NCBI RefSeq assembly: GCF_051380875.1
Contig: NZ_JBNYXW010000011.1
Span: 124,001 to 188,000, forward strand
Direction of reading: 5' to 3'
Source of the DNA: Janthinobacterium sp051380875
GTDB lineage: Bacteria; Pseudomonadota; Gammaproteobacteria; Burkholderiales; Burkholderiaceae_D
Length of the DNA: 64,000 nucleotides
Below the pieces are notes generated by a model. That model was not told the DNA's origin and did no database searches. It saw only the letters and a program-made list of their open reading frames with translations. Shown one piece after another: positions 16,532-24,875 of this stretch; position 1 is the stretch's first letter, and every line of letters starts with the position of its first letter. The position numbers were made by a program, and so were the translations under genes.

Positions 16532-17409
16532 GATGCTTGCTCCTCGGGGCTATGCTGCTTCTGTTCTCTATCTTTCTCTTGATCCTGATCAATGACGACA
16601 TACGTGACGCCGCCCAGTACCTTGCCATCGCACGTTTCCAGCACGCGCAGCAGCGCATAGTGGCGTGCTGGCAAGGCATCGGCGCGCAGGCTCAGGTACA
16701 CGGCCTGCGCCTGGCCACGCGGCACGTCCAGTGCCAGCTTTTGCTCACCGGGAGCATCGCCGTCACAATGGGACGTACGCGCCAGGCCCGCTTGCAGCCG
16801 CACCTCTTTTGCCGGCTGCCATTTGTCCAGACCCAATGTGGCCAGCAAGCGGGCCGGCAGCTCGCCGCCGTAATCGAGTTGTACTTCAACCTTGCTTGCT
16901 GTGCGAGGCAGGGCCGCGACCGTGATGGCCAGCAATTGCGCGCGCCGTGCCGCCAGTACCACGGTGACATTGCGCTGGGCAATCTGCTCGTGCTGCAGGG
17001 GCTGGAAGGGGAAACCGTTCGGCAGGGGATCGGGTAGCGGGTTGATATCGCCAGCACCGTGGGCCACTGCCAGCAGGCATTCATGGCCGCCATTGACGAT
17101 GACGGGCACCCAGGGAACCAGGCATAGCACTTCCTGCGTGGCGCCCGGCGCCAGGTCGGCAAATGCGGAGCCGATGGCCGTAGCGGCGCCGACGGCGATC
17201 TGGCCCGAGGGATCGGCCCAGTAGAAATCCACGCGCACGCCGTTCGCTGCGCTGCGCCCTGTATTGTGCACGCGGCCCCACAGATAGTTGCTGGTGCCGG
17301 CGATGGGCGCACCCGGCGCGCCGTTCGGATCGTTGCCTGGCACGATCCAGATATCGGCGCTGTCCCACCACCAGGGCTGGCCGTCTTCGATGATGAGATG
17401 GGCTGACAT
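16528..17409 (-). CDS. Unassigned protein with CARDB/Ig-like N-terminal domain
   Basis: 293 aa from MSAHLIIEDG; AGGAG lies just upstream of the ATG at 17409. Residues about 10-120 show a CARDB-like beta-sandwich pattern: DIWIVPGND, NYLWGRVHNTG, ANGVRVDFYWADP, then DLAPGATQEVLC and HECLLAVAHG. The remainder is beta-rich and ends in a charged tail (DQDQEKDREQKQHSPEEQ). No signal peptide is visible. It is coupled to the downstream 504-aa protein and divergent from a zinc-ribbon membrane protein. Function is unknown; the pair may bind one another or a common surface structure. Confidence 0.72.
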   Translation of the reverse strand: MSAHLIIEDGQPWWWDSADIWIVPGNDPNGAPGAPIAGTSNYLWGRVHNTGRSAANGVRVDFYWADPSGQIAVGAATAIGSAFADLAPGATQEVLCLVPWVPVIVNGGHECLLAVAHGAGDINPLPDPLPNGFPFQPLQHEQIAQRNVTVVLAARRAQLLAITVAALPRTASKVEVQLDYGGELPARLLATLGLDKWQPAKEVRLQAGLARTSHCDGDAPGEQKLALDVPRGQAQAVYLSLRADALPARHYALLRVLETCDGKVLGGVTYVVIDQDQEKDREQKQHSPEEQAS

Positions 17410-17577
17410 GGCACTCTCCTTGTCTGTTGCCTGTGTCTCCAGCTTAGGCCGTGATGGCGGATGCCTTTTGATCGGTATCAAGGGGGCCGATGACAGCGCG
17501 GGCGCGCCGTGGCTGCTGCGGCGTAGGGTAATATTGCGGCAGAATGCAGCAGAGTGAATCCAGGAAAAGGTTGGAAC

Positions 17578-18516
17578 GTGCTTGAAACAGTGAATGAAGT
17601 TTGTCTCAACGCCGCTTGCGGCCGGTTCTTGCCGCTGCGCGTGGCGCATTGCCCGTTTTGCGGCGCGCGCCAGGTGGCTGAATCAATTGTTTTGCAGAAA
17701 GTAGTGCCGCCACAGGTCGTTACGCCACAGCCTGCGCCGGTGCCGCGCATGCCGCCACCCACACCTGCTCCCGCAGCCAAGCCAGCGCCAGTCCTCCAGC
17801 CAGCACTTGTAGCACCTGTAGCACCTGCTCCTCCACCGCCACCAGCGAAGGCGCCGCCGGCCAAGCCCGTGGCCAGGGGCTCGGTGCCGCCGCCGCGTCC
17901 GCCCGTGCGCCTGCGCACCTGGATCGCGGCGGTAGTCGTGTTGACCGGCATCTGGTTCTTCAACAAGCCCCACGACAAGCCGGCCAGCGTGGCCGAACAG
18001 GTCGAGGCCGCCACTGCGCTGGCGGCCCAGTGCGACCTCGATGCGGCGCGCAGCGCGCTGGCGGTGTTGAAAAGTGCCAAGGCACCGGCGGCGCAACTCA
18101 AGCGCTTGCAGGCGAGCATTAGCAAGTCAGCGGCGGCCTGCGACAAGCAACAACAGCGGGAGCAAGCCTGGGGCGCAGCGCAGGCAGGCGTCAATCAGGC
18201 GCTCGATGCGCGCACGCCCGATGTGGCCGCCACGCGCCTTGCCGCGTATGTGAAGCGCTGGGGCGATGATGCCGATAGCCTGGAACTCGATGCCAGGGTG
18301 AAAGTGGCGCAGGCCAGTGCCCAGCTCGACATGGCCGACGCCTGCCTGGCCAGGTCGGAGCGGGTCTGCCTGGAAAGCAGTCTGATCGCCGCCGAGCGCT
18401 ACAAGCGGCCGGAACTGGCGGCGCGCACGCAGGTGCTGCGCGCGTCGCTGTCGCAATTGCTCGAGCGTTCGCTGCTGGACGCTGCCCCGGTCCCGGTCCC
18501 GGTGCCAAACCAGTAG
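17578..18516 (+). CDS. Zinc-ribbon protein with Pro-rich linker and membrane helix
   Basis: 312 aa from a GTG at 17578, preceded by AGGAAAAGG (17562-17570); an in-frame GTG at 17554 lies before that site. Residues 9-28 carry C-x4-C...C-x2-C (C9, C14, C25, C28), a zinc ribbon. A long Pro/Ala/Val tract (about 44-110) follows, then a single membrane helix (114-128, TWIAAVVVLTGIWFF) and an Ala-rich helical C-terminal domain with several Cys. Topology would place the ribbon in the cytosol and the helical part in the periplasm. Function is unknown. The tail ends in a short Pro-Val repeat. Confidence 0.72.
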   Translation: MLETVNEVCLNAACGRFLPLRVAHCPFCGARQVAESIVLQKVVPPQVVTPQPAPVPRMPPPTPAPAAKPAPVLQPALVAPVAPAPPPPPAKAPPAKPVARGSVPPPRPPVRLRTWIAAVVVLTGIWFFNKPHDKPASVAEQVEAATALAAQCDLDAARSALAVLKSAKAPAAQLKRLQASISKSAAACDKQQQREQAWGAAQAGVNQALDARTPDVAATRLAAYVKRWGDDADSLELDARVKVAQASAQLDMADACLARSERVCLESSLIAAERYKRPELAARTQVLRASLSQLLERSLLDAAPVPVPVPNQ

Positions 18517-18524
18517 CGCAGATA

Positions 18525-18557
18525 AAAACGCCCGCTGCGGCCAAGCCGGGCGGGCGT
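18525..18557 (-). terminator. Rho-independent terminator of the phosphoesterase gene
   Basis: On the minus strand ACGCCCG (18557-18551) pairs with CGGGCGT (18534-18528), followed by a T-run (18528-18524). It lies 24 nt after the phosphoesterase stop and also separates it from the convergent zinc-ribbon gene. Confidence 0.75.
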
Positions 18558-18580
18558 CGTGTTGCCATCTTAATCGACGG

Positions 18581-20707
18581 CTACTCTTGCGGCACCAGCG
18601 CCAGCGCCGCGCTGAAGTCGCCCATGGCCTTGCCGCCATTGGCCACCAGTGCCTTGTCGCGCAGCGTCAAGCCGTCCAGCACGGGCAGCGAGAAGCGGTG
18701 CGTGATGGCGCGCAGGATCGAGGCCGAATCGTATTGCGTATGATCAACCAAGCCCTTTTTCACGTAGGGCGAGACGAGGATCGCCGGCACGCGCGTGCCA
18801 GGACCCCAGCGGTCGCCCTTGGGCGGCGCGGCATGATCGTAAAAGCCGCCGTTCTCATCGTAGGTGACGATGACCAGCATGTTCTTCCATTGCGGGCTCT
18901 TTTTCAGCTGGGCGATGACGCTGGCGATATGCGCGTCGCCATCGGCCACGCTGGCATAGCCCGCGTGCTGGTTCAAATTACCCTGCGGCTTGTAGAAGGT
19001 CACTGCGGGCAGCTTGCCGGCGCTGGCGTCGCTCATGAACTGGCTGTCGAAGTCGCGCAGGTGGGCGGCGCGGTAGGCGGGCGACTTCACCGGGTCCATG
19101 CTGGCAAAGTAATTGAACGGCTGGTGGTGGAACTGGAAGTTCGGCGGGCTGGGGAAACTGCTGGCGCGCGCGCTGGCCGTGGCCAGGGCCGTCGTATCTT
19201 TCCAGGCGCCCGCATACCATGCCCAGTCGATGTTCTTGCTTGAGAGTAAGTCGCCGATATTCGTTTGCGTTTGCTGCGGCAAGGTGGAGGCCTTGCTGGT
19301 GTCGGCATACTGCTTGCTGGCGTCGCTGGCGGCCGGGGCATTGCTGCTAGGCTGGAATGGCGGCTGCATGGTGTTGACGGCGTAGAACATGCCCGTGCTG
19401 TCGGCTGGCGTCAGCGCGCCATCATTGGCGTAGGCGGGCGCGCCATTCAATACCGTGTTTGGTGCCGTGGCGGACGGCGTCAGGCGCACGAAGTTGCCCT
19501 TGGCATCGACGTCGATCTTGGCGATGGAAGCCTTGGCTACCGAGGTGTCGGCGTTCGGGTAGGTGGGTGCGCAGGCGCAGATCAGGTACTGGTGCGTCAG
19601 GAAGGAGCCGCCGAAGGCGCCGATGAACAGGTTGTCGGCCAGCGCATATTGCTTGGCGATGTCCCACAACTGCATCTTGCTGCCGTCGTAATAGCCCATG
19701 GCCAGGCCGCCGGCATCGGAATAGGCCGCGAACCTGTCGTTGGCGCCGCCATTGATCTGCATCTGGTTGTTATAGAAACGGTGCACCAGGTCGCGCGTGA
19801 TGACCGATTGCGGCATGTACAGAGGGCTGTTAGCGTCGTCGATCTGGAACGGCTTGTTCGGCAGATTGGCCGATTGCGCCTGGGTGATGACGGTGCTCTG
19901 GCCGGCCGCCGCCATGCCGCCCCAGGTGGGTGGCAAGACGGGCAGGGTGCTGCCGTCGAAGTCTTTTTGCGGCACGTAGGCCGCGCTGGAGGTGGGATTG
20001 ACGCCCGGCACGCCGTTGGCGCCCGGGAACAGGCCGTACAGATTGTCGAAGCCGCGGTTTTCCGCGTAGATGACGACGATGGTCTGGATGTTGTTCAGCG
20101 CCAGGGCGTTGTTCAGGGCGGCCAGGGCATCGTTTGGTGCCGCCTGTGCGCTGGCGCTGGCGATCAGCGCCGTGACGCTGGCATTTTCCGCCTTCAGTTT
20201 CGCCAGCTCATCGCCGCTGGACTTGTTGAAGTCGGACGCCAGGCTCGCTTCGGACACGCCGATGCGCGCGGCCAGCTTGCTGCTGGCGGCGGCAAAGTCG
20301 CCGCCATTGCTCTCCATGACCTGCACTAATTCTGTCGACAGGGCGCTGACAAAGGCGCTGTGTCCGCTTGGTGCGCGCAGCAGCAGTTTTTGCGTGACTT
20401 TGCTGCCTGCGTCGCCGATGGCTTCGTGGCCGATGGCGTCCGTGCCCACCGTCACCAGCACGGCGCCCTGGCCGTCCAGGCTGTAGCTGCCATCGGCAGC
20501 CGTGCGCACGGGGCTTGAAGCGCTGTCGCACGTCAGCTTGGCGGTGCTGCTTTCCAGGCAGACCTGGGCATTTTCATAGTAGCTGCCGATCACCTGGCCG
20601 GTGGTGCTGGGCGTGATGGCGTAGTTGCTGCCGCAGGCTGCCAGGCCCAGCGACAATAACAACGGTAAGGGACGTAAAGCGGTTCTGGCTTGCGGTTTCA
20701 TTTTCAT
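18581..20707 (-). CDS. Phosphoesterase (AcpA/phospholipase C-like) lipoprotein
   Basis: 708 aa. The signal ends in a lipobox (LSLGLAAC). An N-terminal region (about 25-200) of unknown role, with an Ig-like start and a helical part, precedes the phosphoesterase domain. That domain opens with IVVIYAENRGFDNLYGLFPG, the typical metal-binding start of acid phosphatase AcpA and phospholipase C relatives, and includes VIVTYDENGGFYDHAAPPKG near the C-terminus. It would release phosphate from organic phosphates at the cell surface. It is divergent from a di-haem peroxidase gene. Both have a similar Pho-box-like repeat upstream, which suggests phosphate control. Confidence 0.88.
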   Translation of the reverse strand: MKMKPQARTALRPLPLLLSLGLAACGSNYAITPSTTGQVIGSYYENAQVCLESSTAKLTCDSASSPVRTAADGSYSLDGQGAVLVTVGTDAIGHEAIGDAGSKVTQKLLLRAPSGHSAFVSALSTELVQVMESNGGDFAAASSKLAARIGVSEASLASDFNKSSGDELAKLKAENASVTALIASASAQAAPNDALAALNNALALNNIQTIVVIYAENRGFDNLYGLFPGANGVPGVNPTSSAAYVPQKDFDGSTLPVLPPTWGGMAAAGQSTVITQAQSANLPNKPFQIDDANSPLYMPQSVITRDLVHRFYNNQMQINGGANDRFAAYSDAGGLAMGYYDGSKMQLWDIAKQYALADNLFIGAFGGSFLTHQYLICACAPTYPNADTSVAKASIAKIDVDAKGNFVRLTPSATAPNTVLNGAPAYANDGALTPADSTGMFYAVNTMQPPFQPSSNAPAASDASKQYADTSKASTLPQQTQTNIGDLLSSKNIDWAWYAGAWKDTTALATASARASSFPSPPNFQFHHQPFNYFASMDPVKSPAYRAAHLRDFDSQFMSDASAGKLPAVTFYKPQGNLNQHAGYASVADGDAHIASVIAQLKKSPQWKNMLVIVTYDENGGFYDHAAPPKGDRWGPGTRVPAILVSPYVKKGLVDHTQYDSASILRAITHRFSLPVLDGLTLRDKALVANGGKAMGDFSAALALVPQE

Positions 20708-20745
20708 GCCTTCTGGGTGGAAAACGTCGCATGCTAGGCATCGAA

Positions 20746-20764
20746 TATGTCAGCTGTGTGACAT
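20746..20764 (-). promoter_or_regulatory. Pho-box-like direct repeat upstream of the phosphoesterase
   Basis: On the minus strand ATGTCAC-ACAG-CTGACAT (20764-20747) resembles two PhoB half-sites (consensus CTGTCAT) in 11-bp phase. It lies about 40 bp before the phosphoesterase start and matches 15 of 19 bases of the site facing the other way at 20823-20841. PhoB binding is inferred. Confidence 0.55.
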
Positions 20765-20822
20765 CTCAGGCCCTGTTACATGACGTAATGTACGGATTTG
20801 ATACATGAGTTTTCACAGGGTT

Positions 20823-20841
20823 TTGTCACGCAGCGGTCATA
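20823..20841 (+). promoter_or_regulatory. Pho-box-like direct repeat upstream of the peroxidase
   Basis: TTGTCAC-GCAG-CGGTCAT (20823-20840) has the same 7+4+7 arrangement as the divergent site at 20746-20764 and ends 24 bp before the peroxidase start codon. The close similarity of the two sites in opposite orientations argues for one regulator acting on both genes. Confidence 0.5.
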
Positions 20842-20864
20842 TGGTGTTGCTACGCTGCCACCCC

Positions 20865-22142
20865 ATGATGAAATTGACGCTCTCCTTGCCGCTCGCGGCC
20901 ATAACAGCTGCCTGCTTGCTGGCCGCCTGCCAACCTGCACCGTCGAAAGAAGCCGTTGCCGGGCCGGCCTATCTGGCAGGCGCCTATGCGCCGACCCTGA
21001 AACGCCAGCCTTCGGTGGCCCAGATGACGGCGATGGGGCGCGCCATGTTTTTTGAACCCAGCCTGTCCGTGTCGGGGAAAATGTCGTGTGCCAGCTGCCA
21101 CAGCCCCGAGCACGCGTACGGCCCGCCGAACGCGCTGGCGGTACAGCTGGGCGGCCCGGAGCTGAAGGATGCGGGCACGCGCGCTGCACCATCGCTGCGC
21201 TATATCCAGAATGCGCCCGCCTTTAGCGAGCATTATCACGATGACGATGGCGACGATAGCGTCGACGCAGGGCCGACGGGCGGGCGCAATTGGGATGGCC
21301 GCGCTCAGTCCGGCCACGAACAGGCGCTGGCGCCGCTGTTGGCAGCGCGCGAGATGGGCAATCGCGATGCAGCTGCGGTGGTCGCCAAATTGCAGGCTGG
21401 ACCGCTGGCGGCGCAGTTTCGCCAGACGTATGGCGAAGACATCTTCGAGCAGCCCGGCCAGGCGCTGCGCTGGGCGCTGATGTCGCTGGAAGTGTTCCAG
21501 GAAAGCCCGGCCGATTTCTATCCCTACACGAGCAAATACGACGCCGTCTTGCGCAAGCAGGCCATCTTGAGTCAGCAGGAAGCGCGCGGCCTGGCCCTGT
21601 TCAACGATGAAAACAAGGGCAATTGCGCTTCCTGCCATATCAGCCAGGTGACGTCCGGCGGCGCCTTTCCGCAATTTACCGACTACGGTTTGATCAATAT
21701 CGGCGTGCCGCGCAACGGCAAGCTGCCGGCCAATGCCGATCCGGCGTTTTTCGACCTGGGGCTGTGCGGCCCGGAGCGGACCGATTTGACGCAGCACAGG
21801 CAATACTGCGGCAGCTTCAAGACGCCGTCCTTGCGCAACGTCGCGCTGCGCAAGGTGTTTTTCCATAACGGCAGCTTTACCAGCCTGGAGCAGGTGCTGC
21901 GTTTTTACGTGCAGCGCGACACGGCACCGCAAAAATGGTATCCGAAAGACAAGAATGGCAAGGTGAAAAAATACGACGATCTGCCGCCCGGCCTGCAGGC
22001 GAACGTGAATGTGGCGGCGCCGTTCGACCGCCGGCCGGGCCAGGCGCCTGCGCTGAACGAAGGGGAAATCGCCGATGTGATCGTCTTCCTGCACACGTTG
22101 ACGGATGGCTACCAGCTGCCTGCCACCCGGGCGGCGCATTAA
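20865..22142 (+). CDS. Di-haem cytochrome c peroxidase (MauG/CcpA-like) lipoprotein
   Basis: 425 aa from MMKLTLSLPLAA. The lipobox CLLAAC puts the lipidated Cys at residue 22. Two c-type haem sites are present: CASCH at 75-79 and CASCH at 254-258. The two-domain layout matches bacterial cytochrome c peroxidases and MauG-like proteins, which reduce peroxide or oxidise protein substrates in the periplasm. It would be anchored to a membrane. The start at 20865 is chosen because the 20 upstream codons run through the Pho-like box and spoil the signal peptide. It is divergent from the phosphoesterase lipoprotein gene. Confidence 0.88.
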   Translation: MMKLTLSLPLAAITAACLLAACQPAPSKEAVAGPAYLAGAYAPTLKRQPSVAQMTAMGRAMFFEPSLSVSGKMSCASCHSPEHAYGPPNALAVQLGGPELKDAGTRAAPSLRYIQNAPAFSEHYHDDDGDDSVDAGPTGGRNWDGRAQSGHEQALAPLLAAREMGNRDAAAVVAKLQAGPLAAQFRQTYGEDIFEQPGQALRWALMSLEVFQESPADFYPYTSKYDAVLRKQAILSQQEARGLALFNDENKGNCASCHISQVTSGGAFPQFTDYGLINIGVPRNGKLPANADPAFFDLGLCGPERTDLTQHRQYCGSFKTPSLRNVALRKVFFHNGSFTSLEQVLRFYVQRDTAPQKWYPKDKNGKVKKYDDLPPGLQANVNVAAPFDRRPGQAPALNEGEIADVIVFLHTLTDGYQLPATRAAH

Positions 22143-22278
22143 AACATATCAAGATATTATTGCTTGCAAATGCGCTACGGAGCGTGTTTTTATGTGCGTT
22201 AGCGAACACTAGAAATTTTTATCCAGGTGTATATTGCGAACTGATCTGTGTCTTTTGATAATAATGAAAGGGAATATC

Positions 22279-22608
22279 ATGAAAGTAAGCAAAAATCTGA
22301 TGACATTGTGCGCCGCCGGAATGATCGTTGTGGCGCTGGCCGCTTGCCAGAAGAAGGAAGATGTTGCTGCCGGTCCTGCCGAGCAAGCGGGCCAGCAAAT
22401 CGATGCCGCCGCCGCCAAGGCAGAAGCCGACATCAAGGCCGCCGCTGGGAAAGCCGATGCTGCTGTCAGCCAAGCCGCTTCCGAAACGGGTGCCAAGATC
22501 GATCAGATTGCTGCCGACGCCGACAAGAAGATGACCGAAGCGGCCGATGCCGTCGGCCAGAAAGTGGAAAAAGCCGGCGAAAAGATCCAGGACGCCGCAC
22601 ACAAATAA
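22279..22608 (+). CDS. Small Ala-rich helical lipoprotein
   Basis: 109 aa. MKVSKNLMTL starts a lipoprotein signal with lipobox VALAAC (C23), followed by QKKED. The rest (about 30-109) is an uninterrupted amphipathic helix of Ala/Lys/Asp/Glu repeats (AAAKAEADIKAAAGKADAAV, VGQKVEKAGEKIQDAAHK). It resembles small apolipoprotein- or LEA-like stress lipoproteins of the envelope, but I know no exact function. The ribosome site is AAAGGGA. It is monocistronic and convergent with the cyclase gene, with a strong hairpin between. Confidence 0.82.
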   Translation: MKVSKNLMTLCAAGMIVVALAACQKKEDVAAGPAEQAGQQIDAAAAKAEADIKAAAGKADAAVSQAASETGAKIDQIAADADKKMTEAADAVGQKVEKAGEKIQDAAHK

Positions 22609-22617
22609 TCACATGAC

Positions 22618-22636
22618 AGGCCGGTGCTACCGGCCT
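22618..22636. terminator. Hairpin between convergent genes, possible terminator
   Basis: AGGCCGGT (22618-22625) pairs perfectly with ACCGGCCT (22629-22636) across a 3-nt loop, 10 nt after the lipoprotein stop. No T-tract follows on either strand, so it may act as a 3'-end stabiliser rather than a classic terminator. Confidence 0.45.
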
Positions 22637-22653
22637 GGCCCCGGCAGCGGCGG

Positions 22654-24777
22654 TCAGCTGGTGGCCGCTGTCCCGAAGTCGTTGCTGGCGCCAGCATGAC
22701 TGCCACGCGCCGCCATCCCTGTTCCAGCACTGTCCGTCTCGTCCGCTCCCCCCAATACCACGCTCAAATCGACAAAGCCGTCGCGCCACGCGCGTTCCAG
22801 GTCCTGTTCCACCGCTTCCAGCGTCGTGCGTTCCACGTTCTGAAAACCGCGCAAGCCATACGCCCGGTTGCGTCCGTGCGCCTTGGCCAGGTACAGCGCC
22901 ATGTCGATCAGGTTGACGCTGCGTTCCCAGTTCAACGGTTGGCCCAGCGGCGCCAGCGGATACGGCGCGAAGCCTACGGACACCTGCACCTTGATGGTTT
23001 TTCCCTGGTAGTCGATGGCCTGCGCGGCGACGCCATGCAGGATGCGCCGCGCGATATCGTCGAGACTATCGCGTGTGACGGCGGGCAGGAAGGCGAGGAA
23101 TTCTTCACCGCCCCAGCGCACGATCATGTCCGTTTCGCGCAGCACCTCGTGCAGGGTTTCGGCGATACAGGTGAGTACCAGGTCGCCCGCCGCATGGCCA
23201 TGGCGGTCGTTGATGTGCTTGAAATGGTCGACATCGAGCAGGAACAGCGCGCCGACCACCTCGGCGCCGGCGTATGCCTGCAGTGGCTTGCCGGCATGGC
23301 TGCGCATGAATTCCTGGAAGTGGCGGCGGTTGTACAGGGCCGTCAGCGGGTCGCGCGAGCTCTGGCGCTTGAGTTCCTGGTTCTTCACTTTCAGCTGCAC
23401 GTTCGCATGGTGCGCCTTGCGGTACAGCAAGCCGACGATGACGGAAGCCATGGCCAGCACCAGCGCCAGCAGCCACCACACGCGCTGTTGCAGGCGGCGG
23501 TTGTCGATTTCCGCGCTCTTGATCTGGTTTTCGCGGCTGAGCAGCTCGATCTGGCGCTGTTTCTTTTCCGCCGCATATTTTTCTTGCAATTCGTACACGG
23601 CTTTTTGCCGCTGTTTCTCGAACAGCTGGTTGGAAATGCTCCGCTCGCGGTGATACGCCGTCACGGCGCCGCGCATGTCGCCCGCCTTTTCCAGCGCCAT
23701 GCCGTATTCCAGCCAGAACGCCTGCATGTCCGGCTGGTTGGCCGTGCGCTCGTAGTAGGCCAGCCCCGTCGCCACGCTTTGCTTGCCTTCCAGCAGGCGC
23801 CCCTGGCCGATCAGCGCCTGGCCGATGTTCAGGCGTGCCGTTGCCTCCACCTGTTCGTTGTTGAGCAGGCGCGCCGCCGTGATGGCTTCATTGGCGTAGC
23901 GCAAGGTGCGCGCGTAGTCGTTTTCCTTCAGATAACTGTCCGACAGGTTGACGAGGGTGACGGCCAGCATGCCTTTCGCGCCCAGCTGGCGTTCCAGCGC
24001 CAGGGCCGCCAGCAGCGCGCGCTGGCCCCGCTGCGGCTGCTGCGCGTCGAGCGCCAGCCCGTATTCCGTATTCTTCGCCTGTGCCATGCGCCCCGGTGAC
24101 GCCATGGTGCTTGATACGGCCAGCAATTCATCGAGCACCTGGAACCCTTTGTCGTACTCGCGCATCTGTGTGTACAGCAAGGTGAGGGCATTCAGGGCGG
24201 CGGCCAGGCTGGAAGGGGAATCGCTCTGGCGCGCCAGGTCGACGGCGGCCTGCAATTTGGCCAGCGCGAACGGGAAGTTGCCTTCCTCGGCCCACGACTG
24301 GCCCGCGCTGATGGTCGCCTGCACGCGCACGGGCAAGTTCTGCGTGCGGTTGGCGATGCGTTCCGCTTCAAAGGCCAGCAGGTGCGAGGCGCGGCGCTCG
24401 TTCAGGGCAAACGTGATGTAGGCCTTGCTGAGCATGCCATTGGCCAGCGCCACGTCGTTGCTGTGCTGGCGCGCGTCGGCGATCAGTTCTTCGGCCAGCT
24501 GCATGGCGATGTCGTGTTGTCCCAGGCGCATGCGGGCGTTGCTCAGCTGGGTGAGGAATTCGGCGCGCACGGGCAAGGGCGCGCTGCGCGCCTGCGCCTC
24601 CACCTCTTGCAGGCGCAGCAGGGCGCGCTCGGGCATGAAACGGCCATCTTCGCGCACGGCGTCGATGTGCTGCTGCACAGACACCTCTTGCGCGCTGGCG
24701 GCGGGCGGCAGCGCGCAGGCCAGTGCCAGCAGCCAGTGCGCCTTTCGCCATGATGTCCGTTTCTCTCTGCCTGCCAA
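22654..24777 (-). CDS. TPR-GGDEF diguanylate cyclase
   Basis: 707 aa. A signal peptide (about 1-29, ending PAASAQ) precedes a periplasmic array of TPR-like helical repeats (about 35-390), a coiled coil, one membrane helix (VWWLLALVLAMASVIVGLLY, about 435-455), a second coiled coil and a GGDEF domain. The active motif is RWGGEEF (about 554-560). The inhibitory I-site R-E-T-D lies five residues before GGEEF, so product inhibition is expected. It would make cyclic di-GMP in the cytosol in response to a periplasmic signal or partner read by the TPRs. The gene is monocistronic. Confidence 0.92.
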   Translation of the reverse strand: MAGREKRTSWRKAHWLLALACALPPAASAQEVSVQQHIDAVREDGRFMPERALLRLQEVEAQARSAPLPVRAEFLTQLSNARMRLGQHDIAMQLAEELIADARQHSNDVALANGMLSKAYITFALNERRASHLLAFEAERIANRTQNLPVRVQATISAGQSWAEEGNFPFALAKLQAAVDLARQSDSPSSLAAALNALTLLYTQMREYDKGFQVLDELLAVSSTMASPGRMAQAKNTEYGLALDAQQPQRGQRALLAALALERQLGAKGMLAVTLVNLSDSYLKENDYARTLRYANEAITAARLLNNEQVEATARLNIGQALIGQGRLLEGKQSVATGLAYYERTANQPDMQAFWLEYGMALEKAGDMRGAVTAYHRERSISNQLFEKQRQKAVYELQEKYAAEKKQRQIELLSRENQIKSAEIDNRRLQQRVWWLLALVLAMASVIVGLLYRKAHHANVQLKVKNQELKRQSSRDPLTALYNRRHFQEFMRSHAGKPLQAYAGAEVVGALFLLDVDHFKHINDRHGHAAGDLVLTCIAETLHEVLRETDMIVRWGGEEFLAFLPAVTRDSLDDIARRILHGVAAQAIDYQGKTIKVQVSVGFAPYPLAPLGQPLNWERSVNLIDMALYLAKAHGRNRAYGLRGFQNVERTTLEAVEQDLERAWRDGFVDLSVVLGGADETDSAGTGMAARGSHAGASNDFGTAATS

Positions 24778-24875
24778 CTTCCCGCCCCCGCCATGACCTA
24801 CTATCTGAAAAGATTATATTCTGTTGCAATCAAGAAATATCACGCGGGACGCAGAAATTTGCGGAAATGCACACA

